DNA from: Phycomyces blakesleeanus NRRL 1555(-)
Lineage: Eukaryota; Mucoromycota; Mucoromycetes; Mucorales; Phycomycetaceae
Reading direction: 5' to 3'
DNA: 24,008 bases
NCBI RefSeq assembly: GCF_001638985.1
Contig: NW_017265161.1
Location: 5,789-29,796, forward strand
Position numbers and translations under genes: made by a program
The notes under the pieces: model-generated
Database searches by the model: none
What the model saw: the letters and a program-made list of their open reading frames with translations, nothing else
Told to the model about the DNA's origin: nothing
Shown: piece by piece, positions 9,170 through 19,819 of the stretch
How positions within the stretch are numbered: position 1 is the stretch's first letter
Layout of the letters: each line of letters starts with the position of its first letter

Positions 9170-10297
9170 TAGCTCATGTGAAAATGATACAGTCTTTTTG
9201 TGTCGACACAACAAAACTGTAAGAAATATAAAGATAAAATGAATTAGACTTTAAATCAATATTATATGTATAAATGTTCATACTTTGCACCGTCTACATA
9301 TTAAACGTTTTAAAGTATATGATATAATAATATAACTCTATACATATTGCAGATATAGCATGAAATTTGATTAAAGTTCTCAATGACAAAACCCTGTACC
9401 AGTTAAAATTATAACTTTAAATATACTCTACAGTAGCTATATAACATCTGAACATCATATAGTTAATTAGCCCCTTTTTATCAACATTAAAGTAAATGTT
9501 ATGATACTCAAGTTCATATCATACTTATTATCATTATCAACTAAAACGCGTTTTGATTGATGCTGTCATCAAAGGTAAAAATAATTTTAACTGTCATTAC
9601 TATTATTTACCAAGGGGCATTTTTGACTGAAACCGTATATTTTTGAAAAAGGTGTGCTTTAACTCACATCGGCACTTTCAATTAACACCCCTTTTGATCA
9701 GTAGTGCTTATCTTGATGATGTCAGTAAAAGAGTATCAGACTATAGCCCTCATTATCTATATCTATTTCTTTAAGTTTTATACATAAACAAGAAAATAAT
9801 GCTATTAGCTAAATATATATTCACTATCTCAAAAATATTATTAGTACAACACAAATAATATAAATATGTCTTTTCTACCAATGTGTTTAGACAGTACTAC
9901 TTTTTTTTAACTGTTAATTATTAGAAGGCTGTTTTTCTTTGCCTTTGGTATTAGAGAGTAATTGATAATTTATTTAAAAAAAACATAAATTATTTGGTCA
10001 TTAATTATCCTAAATATACATATACCTCTTTATAAAGCCCAAAGAATATCTAATTGCTCACAAGTAAAGAGTACGTGTCTGTTTCACCGGTGCTCTTTTA
10101 ATGGTACCCCCTTGTCAACTAAGCAGTATTTTAACTTACATCATAATTATTAATGAAGAAGAATCTTTCCAACCACGGGAATTATTTACTGACAGGTGTT
10201 TCACCTAGCATTGACATTACTGTAATCATTGCTATATCATCATTATGAGAGAGAAAAAGAAAAAGAGCCGCAAGCATTTTGGTTAAAAAATAAAGAG

Positions 10298-10306
10298 TAT
10301 ATAAAG
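10298..10306 (+). promoter_or_regulatory. Possible TATA box of the Tnp2-type gene
   Basis: TATATAAAG lies 84-92 bases upstream of the ATG at 10390, a reasonable core-promoter distance. In DNA this AT-rich, such a match can occur by chance. Confidence 0.3.
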
Positions 10307-10389
10307 ATGTCTTTTACATTTAATAAATAGCACCAAAATCCTCTTCGCAGCTTTATTTTATATATTACATACGTACCAACCCAACCAAT

Positions 10390-13300
10390 ATGTCTTCTTC
10401 CAACGCCAGCCAGCAGAGAGATAGAATATCTACACAGCAATACTAATGTGATCAATGTGTCTTGTTTTTTGATAACTACCAGAAGCTGCAAAACCACAAG
10501 AGAATTCACAGAGGAGATTCAGTAACAATGACTGAAATTGACCAGTCTATTCTGGATGATGTTGACATGTACCATGACGAAAATGATACTAGTAATGAAG
10601 ATGAATCTGTTAGCAATTCAGGTAATGAAAAGAGCTGTAATTGTATTATTTATTTTCCAATTACTAAATAATGTATTACAGAATATACTATGGAGTCTAT
10701 GGAGCTTGATAATACTATTTCATATAAGTGCGCATGTAATTTTGAGGACAGTGAGGGTGAAGCTCACATTTACGACAGCAGCCGAATCAGTACAAATACT
10801 TTTACCAAGGCCGAGTTGATGAGTATTCATCTGTCTCAATTGATGCTACAGCATAGAATTGCTAGAGCAGCATATAGAGACATTGTTCAATTTATAAACA
10901 CTGTCATCCGAGACTATGACGATATAATGATGGGTAAAATATTATATTTTCTGTTACCTTGTACTTTAATTCCAGATCACTAACATGTAGTGATATCGTT
11001 TTTTTTAGAACCTGGGGCTAAGATCAGTCATGGCGAAACTGTTGATGCTTTGCTCAAGTCAAAGTCAAGTGTCAAGGGCCATGAGTATGATGTCTGCTCT
11101 AGTGGTTGTCGATTGTATGGCATTAATGACGACCAGGAATCTTGTGTTAACTGCGGCAAACCGTGATACAAGACTGATCCCGATCAAATTCAGACACCAG
11201 CCGCCAGTATGAAACTTATGTCAGTTGGGGATATGCTTTCTCAAATGTTGGCAGATCCAGCCACAAGAGAACTCCTCTGTTACAGAGCAAACCAGGAATC
11301 TGTAGCTGGTCAGCTAACCAACATTTTTGATGGTGACAATTACAAGCAGTTGGTGCAGCAGGGCCTGTTCTCCAATCCCGATGATATTGCCATTGGGCTT
11401 TATACCAATGGGTTTGTCAATCAAAAGAAAGGCAAAAACTCATATACCATCATCCATTGCATAATATTCAACCTAGACCCATCCATCAGGTAATTAATTA
11501 ATTTATTACTATTTATTATTATTATTACATTTTTTTTAAAAAAAAATTACTAATAAAATACTTAGATATACCAACAAATACCTTTTGCAACTGGCAATCT
11601 TGCCTGGCCCCAAGAAGCCAACTCATTTGGACTCCTTTCTTATACCCATCATCAATGAATTGCGAGATCTTGAGGCACATGGCTTGGTTGTCAAGCACAA
11701 TGGAGTGGAGCTTTGCAGATCCAAGGTCTATCTTCTGCTTGCTTCTGGCGATATTCCAGCTGTAGCTGATATGGCCCACATTGGTTCCCATACAAGTTTA
11801 TTTGGTTGCCGTTTTTGTGAGACCAAAAGCAAATGCCCTACTAACAGATGGCATGGCATGTACTTTGATGACATTTCCGCCCGGTTAAGACCTTTGAAAG
11901 ACTTCAAAGTAGGCAACCCTATAAGTATACAAATGTTCAATTAGCCATCTTTTTTTCATACTAAATAACTGCTTGTAATAGTCGAAGAACATATACCAGC
12001 TGAGCATATATACCCAACTCTCAACCTTCTCTGGATCATCATTTTTTGCATTAGATGAACTTCATTTAATTGCAAGAGGGATTGGAAAGCTTGTGTATGA
12101 CCTGATTACCATCACCCTCACAAAGTAAACCAAATTTTATTATACCCATCCAGACAATACCCTCAATACCACCAAATACCCTTTTCATATACCAAGAGCA
12201 GACCTTGTAACTATCGGAAACTGTATCACCAGCTCACGAAAATATATACCCACCTCATTTCAAGGCAGTTTCAACAACGTATTTGCCAAGATTGATGGTA
12301 CTCGTGCAGTGGACTGACTTGACTTTCTCTTATATCTTGTCCCCACTTTGGTCGTGCCTTATTTACTAAATAGAGCTGTCAAAACAGCCCTATTATCTCT
12401 CGTGAAAGGTTGCGCGCTTGCCTTGCAATGGACGTTGACATCAGAATTGCTTGATGAGATGGAGTCATAAGTTATTATACATCTCATATATTATCATTAC
12501 AAATAGCTGATTGTTACCATTTTTTAAATATTAATAATAGATACTTCAAGCACTGGCACTCGTTTTTATACCAACAAGTCCAGAATAATACCCTGTCTCA
12601 TAGTGTTTTCCGACCAGTGCAACATTACCTGGTCAATATACCCTATATCATCAAGCAGCAAGGCCCCCTGCAATGCTACTCCACTCGCTCAATGGAGAGA
12701 GTAATTGGCGTCTTCTCGAAATTGATAAAGTCCAAATCAAAGGGTGGCCAAAACGCCAGTTTTCTTGTCAAGCGATTTGCGATTCACAATTATACCAGCA
12801 CGGCAATCAGCATCTGTGATGAAATCAACCTCATTTGGCCAAAGCCATATGGAAGAGAGAGCTACATGGACCTTCCTAATGATCCTAGTGGTGCGCAGTT
12901 GTGGGAGCCATTTCATCAGTTTGTTAATTTGAACAATGATTCAGTGGAAGGTGTAGGCAGCCCTAGTGTGAAGGAAGCTTTATTGAAATACTACCAGAGA
13001 ACAACAGGCTTGACTGGCCACGAGTTTGGTGACTCTGTTGTTGTTGTAGCTGCACGTCTGTGGATGGACTCGACTGTATATTCCTCATGCATGTACTGAA
13101 GAAAGAAAAACGAGACTAGCCGTGGCAACCATTACGTGATGTTTACTTGCCCCTATAGAAAGTAAGTATAATATTTTTCGATATATAATCAAAAGTTGCT
13201 TACATTCTATTTATTTATTTATTTTAGCAACCGTAATGTAATTGTTCACAGCTGGCTCATCGGTACAGTACAGTTCTACTTTCAGCATGTAGATTTCTAT

Positions 13301-13579
13301 GGCTTCCCACACTTTCTTGCTTTCGTGGAGGTCATGAAGGAACATGACGCGGCTGGTCATGACTCATCAGTACCTATCGTCAAACAACGGTCACAAAGCA
13401 CCCATACACTAGGCCACCAAACGCAACCGACTTATGCAGTTATAAGTGTAAATGACATTTGTCATCAAGTTAGTCTGGTCCAATACCCACCGAATGGAAA
13501 CCAGTTTTATGTAATTGCGCCCTATTATATCTTTAACAACAACATGCGCATTACTAAAGGCAATCTTTCCATTCTGTAA
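10390..13579 (+). pseudogene. Tnp2-type (CACTA/Plavaka-like) transposase, seven exons, disabled
   Basis: Exons are 10390-10621, 10682-10933, 11009-11489, 11566-11920, 11982-12466, 12541-13161 and 13228-13579. They total 2,778 nt, exactly 926 codons from ATG to TAA, with every phase consistent. The N-terminus has a C2H2 finger (CDQC ... HKRIH). Next come an acidic linker and a Cys cluster (VCSSGC ... CVNCGK). The Tnp2 core follows with LAILPGPKKP, SGDIPAVADM and GCRFC, then LDELHLIARGIGKLVYDLI. The C-terminal block FRPVQHYLVNIP ... STRSMERVIGVF belongs to the same family. Lesions are stops at 10444 TAA, 11164 TGA, 12126 TAA, 12315 TGA and 13097 TGA, and two donors reading ATAAGT instead of GTAAGT (11921 and 12467). 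No frameshift is needed. In this family the transposase excises and moves a DNA element; this copy should be inactive. I found no terminal repeats of its element. Confidence 0.85.
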
Positions 13580-14155
13580 TCCTTTTTATTTTTATCTTAT
13601 TTTTCTATATGCTCTATATCCTTATATCTTTTATATTTTTTATATCATCCTTGTATCTTATATTCTTTTTTTAATTTTCTCTATTTCTTATGTTTTTTTT
13701 AATCTCTATATGCCCCGTCTTTCTTTTCTTCTTTATATACTCTGGTTTTTTTTCTATTCTCTATACATCTTATGCTTTTCTCTTCATTCCCTATATGCTC
13801 TATACGCCATTACGCGATTTAAATAAAATCAAATTGCCAATTCATCAAGATAAAAAGAATATCTAAAAAAAAAAGAACGTAGTTTAAAAAATAAAAAAAT
13901 GGCAGTTATGTTACCATTTCGTTCACACATTCCAAAAATTATTAATCTTAATAACTGTTGACATCTTTGATATTCAATAAAACATATATTTCAATACTCA
14001 AAGTGGTCATTACAACTTACAAACATTTTTTACAGTATTGAAAATATTGTACAGCAACAAAAAAAGTGTTTTCATATTACTTTTTTAAATTGCTACGAAT
14101 GACATTACCATCTTACAACAAACGGCGGAGATTTTATTGGGTTTCGACCAAAAAA
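13580..14155. other. Pyrimidine-rich spacer between two convergent transposase genes
   Basis: The first 250 bases are a C/T-rich low-complexity tract after the stop of the preceding pseudogene; the frame at 13515-13826 is an artefact of it. The rest is AT-rich and holds one copy of ATGGCAGTT followed by ATGTTACCAT (13899-13917), the complement of the motif at 6748-6766. No gene is seen. Confidence 0.6.
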
Positions 14156-14192
14156 ATGGCAGTTATGTGCCTACTTTCGGCCCAACTGCCAT
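14156..14192. repeat. Inverted repeat abutting the truncated transposase gene
   Basis: ATGGCAGTT (14156-14164) and AACTGCCAT (14184-14192) form a perfect 9-bp inverted repeat around 19 bases. It is preceded by an A-run, as in the copies at 6784, 6848 and 13899. It ends exactly where the stop codon of the minus-strand Tnp2-type frame begins (14193). It may be the terminal sequence of a small element whose arrival or rearrangement cut off the transposase gene. Confidence 0.55.
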
Positions 14193-16163
14193 TCATCCTG
14201 CCATAGTAGAGTATACGAGCACCCATGACTTCCACTCGTCTGCCTTCATATACGAAAACTGCTTTCCTATTTTCGAGTTCAAAGAGGTGTATCCACCAGG
14301 TGCAATCATCATTTCTGCAGTCTTCTGCATTGCCACAAAATCGCCATCTTGAATGTCTTCGTCTTTGATCCAACGATCCATCAATCTTTTAGGCGTTCCC
14401 AGGAATAAATTATGCATGGGATCGATGATTGTTCCACGTACTAGATCAAGGTATCCAAGGCGATGCAACTGCGACCATCGAACACCATTTTCGACCTCCA
14501 GCCGATGCCTTTCTGAGGGGGTACTAGCACTTTCCCACTCCTCAGCATGCAACCTGTTCTCTACACCGTCACAAAGCACCCACCAAGAGAAGTCAAACCC
14601 ACAAAAGTCAACATTGACACCGTTTTCCAAGCGAGGGAAATGTCTGTTGCACTTGTAACATGCGCATGTACTGTTGTGCGAGGTGAAACCACTTGTCTTT
14701 CTTGCTGCCGGGATGTCACAGGTCACCATCATCAATGCGGCACGGACGCGGACACCACTAGGACACTCGAAAGTTGGGATTGCCAGTCCCTCATACAATC
14801 TTATCAGATCATCTACCATAGGCCAGAGATAATGGTTTATCTCTTCGGATTTGGGTTCCTTCGGGCCAGGCATCGATCCTACGAGAAGTGTGTTCTCTGG
14901 CTTGTATCTTTCATTGCGAGGCAGATTGTTTACTACCAGGTATATGGCACCAGTCGAGTGCGTGACGTTATCAAAAGGTTGAAACCAGTCGATGTTGAGA
15001 GTCAACATTAATGAACGCGAATCCTTTGTGAATTGCATGCCATCTTTGTCTTTGAGCTCCTTCCACATGGCACCGTCGTATATGTCACACATCGTATCCA
15101 CCATCTTCAGCTCGTGATTCCAATGTCTAATTTTATCCTCGAATTCTGGACGAAGAAAAAACATTCGTAAAGTATTAACGACGGACTGGTACAAGTATGA
15201 ATGCTTGGCCACCAAAGCACCCGATGCTGATGTTTTTGTCAATTGGCAGTTGCAAGACGAGCGTGCACCAAGCTTTACGAAATCGCAATGAGATGGGACA
15301 GATGCACTTTCTTCGTACACCTTGTGACAATCCTGACACACAACAAATTTCTTTATGCCTTTGGTCATGGCTGAGAAATCTGTCATGCGCTGAAGACCAG
15401 GAAGGCTCAAGGGCAGTTGGAAATCCTGCTCGTAAATTGTCAAAAGCTTGTTGATGAACTCGATCAAGACAATAGCGCCCTTGTCAACCACATAGCAGGA
15501 AGCAAACATCACCACAAAAGTAGCAATGAACCTGTGCACTGGGTTCTGGGGCATATCGGGGGTGGCAAAAGGGTCTATTATAAAAAAAAATTAACGCTTT
15601 TTTTTTAAAAAAAATTTTAACACTAACTGATCTTCACTATTCAATTCATTGTTGTTGAGCTCAATAACATCGTCTTCGCTTTCGTCTTCACTGATTTCAT
15701 TGCTGTTGCTTCCACTGTCATCATTGTCGCCATTGCTGATCGCATCATTAGTAATGGAAACATCTTCAGTGTCAGACATTGAAGCTCCTTCCCAAACAGG
15801 TGAGTTTGTCTGAGTGTACGATTCTTCCAGGGCTCCGGGTTGATGGGTTAAGATAGCTACATTTAGAATATAACACTTGGTTAATATCTAACGGTATCTG
15901 AATTAAATAAACCTTACGTTCATCATCGACCTCCATCATATTTCTTTGGGTAGACATGTCTATTACAACACGTTATTTCATGGATTACAATACAATTAAA
16001 TAAATTCAAATATTGTACCCCTTTCACATCTTATGGCATTTAGTCTTGCCCTTTTGTTATGACGTTGAGCAGTTCTTCTGGCAACAAAACTATAGCCGAG
16101 ATCGTTCTGACTACATCCAGCATAATGGCACTTTTCGTTGTAGAGTTCAGGAATTGTGGACAT
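14193..16163 (-). pseudogene. Tnp2-type (CACTA/Plavaka-like) transposase, 3'-truncated
   Basis: Exons are 16163-16019 and 15959-15918, then about 15856-15628, then 15574-14193. Exon 1 encodes a Cys/His finger (KCHYAGC ... RTAQRH). Exons 2-3 encode an acidic linker (NMMEVDDE, then SEDESEDDVIELNNN). The last exon has about 460 residues, starting PFATPDMPQNPVHRF. Tnp2 landmarks are LTLNIDWFQPF, NLPRNERYKPENTLLVGSMP, TCDIPAARK, the CACYKC zinc-binding insert and GTIIDPMHNLFLGTPK. These lie along an uninterrupted frame, so this copy is younger than its neighbours. The join from exon 3 to exon 4 is one base out of phase with the best donor, so there is either a small indel or a weaker donor. The frame ends abruptly after VYSTMAG, before the C-terminal third of the family, including the region expected to hold the last catalytic acidic residue. 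It is probably inactive. Confidence 0.82.
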
Positions 16164-16825
16164 AATGTTTATTTATTTTTACTTTGAGGTGTTAAGAGAA
16201 AAAGAAAACAAGTACAACGTTTACTAAATTTACTATGTCTTTATAATGAAATGTTATGTCTATAATAATAATAATAAATAATATTTTCACCTGTTGTATC
16301 CAAGCCAATAGAAAACCGGAAAACAGTGTTTTCATCTTGAACACACAAAAAAAGCTGAGATGAAAAAATACCCCAGATTTTCTATTGTTATAATTTAACT
16401 TTGTACATGGTAATTCCCGTATGTTTTTCTAGTGTCAGTGTAGGAACCTGATCAAACTTTGATACCAAATCTTTCTCAATAAACAAAACCTACACAAGTT
16501 CTCACGAATCTTCGTTCCTAATCTCAAATCTTCAATTCTTCCTCTTAAAAACTTCTTCAACTTCAACCATCACAACAGCAATGCTGTTATATTGCTATTA
16601 GTATTGTGCATTTATATAGACATTGTATTTGGCTTGGTGATGATATGATAATATCATGTAATGTCTGTTTCTCTACTATTACCTTCTATGATTTAGTTCT
16701 TATGTTTTTCATGTTATCAACTAGAGTCTTAGTATTTGTCTTAGTATGTTCTTTATGTAATTTCTTTGTATAAGGGAAGATATATCTTTTAGTATCATTA
16801 CTAGTTGTTGATAACTCAATGTATG
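16164..16825. other. Spacer between truncated Tnp2-type gene and the MULE
   Basis: AT-rich, with a CT-rich patch near 16500-16570. It could contain the decayed continuation of the Tnp2-type gene whose first exons lie at 19539-19819, since the MULE lies between them, but I could not find a recognisable exon. Confidence 0.5.
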
Positions 16826-16833
16826 TATTTATT

Positions 16834-16915
16834 GTACCTACTTATTTCCTTGCGCGCCAAGTTTAAATTACTTGGGGGTCTACTTTTTTATGTCGCAAGA
16901 GGCTTTAAACTATAA
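16834..16915 (+). repeat. Left terminal inverted repeat of the MULE
   Basis: The 82 bases match the complement of 19310-19392 with seven mismatches, all transitions, and one missing G in a G-run. Conserved blocks include GTACCTACTTATTT at the tip and CTACTTTTTTATGTCGCAAG inside. Confidence 0.9.
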
Positions 16916-17039
16916 GAATGTGGCTTTTCTATATAGAGATTTTGCAAGGTGACTTTTGTTAAAACAATTTTTTTGCTATGTTTTTTTCTTCTCTCCTCTT
17001 TATTTTAATTACATATACTATTATAATACGAGCTCACCA

Positions 17040-19187
17040 ATGTCCAACACTATATTCAACCTTTCAAATGTGCAGAATACTTTAGTCAACTCACCTACAG
17101 AAGGAATAAAAATGCTTCCTTTGGATATTGTAGTAAAAGTAAAAGCAAGTGAATGGGAGCAATGCCTTGACTGCATTCAATCACTTTGTTCAACAAAGTG
17201 GAATAAATGTAGAAAACTTCATGCAAGAGAATTGATGTATGGAGAGACAAAAAATGTTATTGAGGAGGATTTTATATATCAGACAGAAATGTTCGTCTTG
17301 ATCAGAAAGACACTAAGCTTTGTTATTGCGAAGCCACTATTTTCATCAAGCAATATGTCAACAACCCTGAAGTAGTTTTAATTTGTATGACCAACGGTCA
17401 TACCAACCATGTTCCTGGCAACACTTCTGAAATTAGAACATTGCCTTTACCTTCTGAGGCCATCAAAATTATTGAAGATCAGTTAAAAGGGGGCAGCACT
17501 TGTAGAAATACTAGAATTTCAGTTTTGAAACAAATTGAAGAGTGGGGCGTAGGCATTAGAAAGCCCAATTATGAAGACATCTATAACAGAATGAGAAAGG
17601 TGTGTGAATAATACTATAAGAGAGAAGTTATTTAAAAAGTGTTAAATAAAAAATATAGATGAAGAATATACTGTAAAGTTTCACCCTGATGAAAATAAGT
17701 CTCTGGATATTTGGATGCATGAGAAGTTACCATCACAGAACTACTGTATCTTTACTGGCGGTCTTTCTGCATACAGCAACAATGCACAGCATTTTGTGTT
17801 TGGATTTCAATCACCATCTCAAATGATGCTTATGAGAATTTCCCGGTCGTTTTGTCTTGATGCAACATACAACATCTCTGCATGCAACATTGAAATATTA
17901 TACTCGCTTGTTACTCGTCATCCTGATACTGGAAAAGGGTCTCCTGTTGCATATATGATTACAAATGATCATAGTGTTAGCCCCATTAATCAATGGCTTG
18001 TACATCTTCGCAAGAAAAGCTGTTTCACTCCCTTATATATTACCATCGATTGTAGAATTGCTGAAGTTAATGCAATTACAGCAGCATTGCCACAGGCCAT
18101 CATCCATTTCTGCGAGTTTCATGTTTTGCGTGCCTGACAGCATAATTTAGACAGCAAAGTAAAGCTTGATGCTTCATACACATCAGAACAACTTGGCAAA
18201 TACAAGTATGAGCTCAAGGCCAATCTCAAAAATATACTTATTGAATCAGATGAGAATGAATTTTTGAGAAAAATCCAGAAGTTTAGACTTTGTGTACAAA
18301 GTCAGCAACAATTCCTGACTTATTTCGAACATAAATGGATTGGAACAGAAGAATTGTTGAGAAGATGGGGAAGGCCATATGTTGCAAATGACCACCAAAG
18401 ATATTTGACAAACAATTACATCAAATCGTGGCACAACTAATTGAAAACAATATACTTTGATTGTACTCACATAAGACGATTGGACTATCTTGTCTTTATT
18501 TTGACAAATGATGTGGAGTTCTTTTACAACGAAGAAGTGGAACGAATCCACATACAAAATGGACGAATGGGTCTGATTAAAAATGAACTTGCTCAACACT
18601 CTTTTTCTGCCAATACCATACAAGATGACATGCTCCCTTTCATGATCATTAATTCTCTTAATGAGATTGGCAATAGCATGGAGGACTCTAATGGCAAGTG
18701 GACAGTAAAGTCATTTACAGATGAAGCACAATGGTATTAGATTAATGTATCAAACAATTTGATATAAAATTGCACTTGTCCCAATTTTGCTTCACATCAA
18801 ATTCCCTGTAAACATGCACATCTCCTAAAGAGATTTATTGGTCTAGACTTTGTGTATACAGTTCAAAGGGAAAACAACTACCTCCAACTGCAAAGATTGC
18901 TTGCATCTGAGCATGAAGTGGCAGCTGTTAATGAGAAAGTTGAAAATGAAACAAACACAGTTGTTGTAAGTGGTAGAAACAATTCTGTTTGGTTGCAAAG
19001 ATTCATGACCCAGAATACAACACTTCATCATCAAAGAGAAGACTTAGAGCAGTTGATGGATGTTCCAGGAATTGATGAAGCTGAATTATAAGTGATTAGT
19101 GGTTTACTTGGGGAAGCAATAAATCGTATAGACACTCTTAGAAATGCAAACTCTTCCTGCTTTAGAAATCTTAATACACAAAGATAA
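17040..19187 (+). pseudogene. MULE transposase with SWIM-like zinc finger, disabled
   Basis: The ATG at 17040 (MSNTIFNLSN) starts a frame that shifts once near 17284, then continues as RNVRLDQKDTKLCYC ... HTNHVPG, a FAR1/MULE-like N-terminal zinc region. A short intron of about 55 nt (about 17604-17658, weak donor GTGAAT, acceptor ATATAG) leads to the catalytic part. The MULE core shows CLDATYNI (first Asp), YITIDCRIAEVNA (second Asp) and IIHFCEFHVLRA. Near the C-terminus, CTCPNFASHQIPCKHAHLL has the CxCx(n)CxH pattern of a SWIM finger. Five in-frame stops occur in the second exon, which otherwise keeps its frame to 19187: 18135 TGA, 18438 TAA, 18738 TAG, 18765 TAA and 19089 TAA. The TGA at 18135 falls where a Trp is expected. 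Family members bind the terminal repeats and cut out the element; this copy cannot make a full protein. Confidence 0.85.
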
Positions 19188-19309
19188 TAAAAAATTACAA
19201 TTATGTTCTATAATAATATGTTTTGATAAAGAGAAAAAAATGTAAAAAAAAACATTAAGATTCCAAAAGAAATAACAAAAGTAAAAGCTGTCACTGCTTC
19301 TACATATCT

Positions 19310-19392
19310 TTATAATTTAAAGCCCCTTGCGACATAAAAAAGTAGACCCCCCAAATAATTTAAACTCAGCACGCAAGAAAATAAGTAGGTAC
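19310..19392 (-). repeat. Right terminal inverted repeat of the MULE
   Basis: Complement of the left repeat, 83 bases, followed at once by the right copy of the target duplication TATTTATT. Confidence 0.9.
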
Positions 19393-19538
19393 TATTTATT
19401 GAGTATCTATACTTTTAATTTAAATCTACAATTATATTGGATATAACAACAGATCAGGATATATACAAATATAGATTAGTTTAGCTTATTTTCTCTACTG
19501 GTTTTCAAGTATATATTTTTTTTCTTTTCTTTTCTTAC

Positions 19539-19819
19539 ATTGGATATCAACGTCCATCATTTGTTCTTCTTGCACAGCTGTGTTTCATTAAAATTAAAAA
19601 AATAAAGAAGTTATTACTCAGTAATCGAAAAATAAACCCTGAATATAACATACTATTTGCCAATCTTTCAGCCATATCCAGTCTCTCGATTCTCTCAAGC
19701 TCATCTTTTCTAATATGGTGCTCAGCGGTTCTGCTTGTCACCAATGAGTATCCCTGTGAATATCTGCTACATTGAGCACAACATCAGACAACATTACGGC
19801 GGTGGGGAATAGAAGGCAT
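19539..19819 (-). pseudogene. First two exons of a third Tnp2-type gene
   Basis: Exon 1 (19819-19654) starts ATG and encodes CCAQCSRYSQGYSLVTSRTA followed by EHH, a Cys/His finger much like exon 1 of the gene at 16163 (GCSQNDLGYSFVARRTAQRH). Exon 2 (19577-19539) encodes VQEEQMMDVDIQ, matching TQRNMMEVDDE in that gene. Both exons end in the same phase as their counterparts, and the donors GTATGT and GTAAGA are intact. A TGA interrupts codon 12 (19786-19784). No third exon is seen before the MULE boundary at 19400, so the rest was displaced or lost. This is clearly a gene relic, not a chance frame. Confidence 0.72.

Larger units (their letters stand above)
8942..10389. other. Spacer without a recognisable gene
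   Basis: The sequence is AT-rich, and frames at 8995-9222 (both strands) arise from the short repeat at 9125. Two diverged blocks containing CACCCC or TACCCCC, near 9680-9725 and 10090-10130, may be old repeat copies. The end of the spacer contains a TATA-like site for the following gene. Confidence 0.5.
16834..19392 (+). mobile_element. Mutator-like (MULE) DNA transposon, complete ends, 2,559 bp
   Basis: The element is bounded by inverted repeats of about 82 bp and flanked on both sides by the 8-bp duplication TATTTATT (16826-16833 and 19393-19400). It begins GTACCTACTTATTT and ends with the complement. It carries a single transposase gene with a MULE core and a SWIM-like zinc finger. Eight-base duplications fit Mutator-like elements (8-11 bp), as does the protein. 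The transposase is broken, so the copy would need a helper, although both ends look usable. Confidence 0.9.

Noticed and set aside
10441..10491. TACTAAT followed by a pyrimidine-rich tract and CAG, a possible branch point and acceptor
   Set aside because: Reading straight through gives a proper C2H2 finger in frame with an upstream ATG at 10390; the stop at 10444 fits a CAA-to-TAA change.
13515..13826. 103-codon frame after the Tnp2-type pseudogene
   Set aside because: Made of Tyr/Ile/Leu/Phe from a C/T-rich low-complexity tract; no domain and it overlaps the end of a well-supported exon in another frame.
10390..19187. Alternative genetic code explaining the many in-frame stops
   Set aside because: TAA, TAG and TGA all occur inside genes and also at normal ends, and the LINE ORF1 and the truncated Tnp2-type frame run hundreds of codons without any; nonsense decay explains it better.
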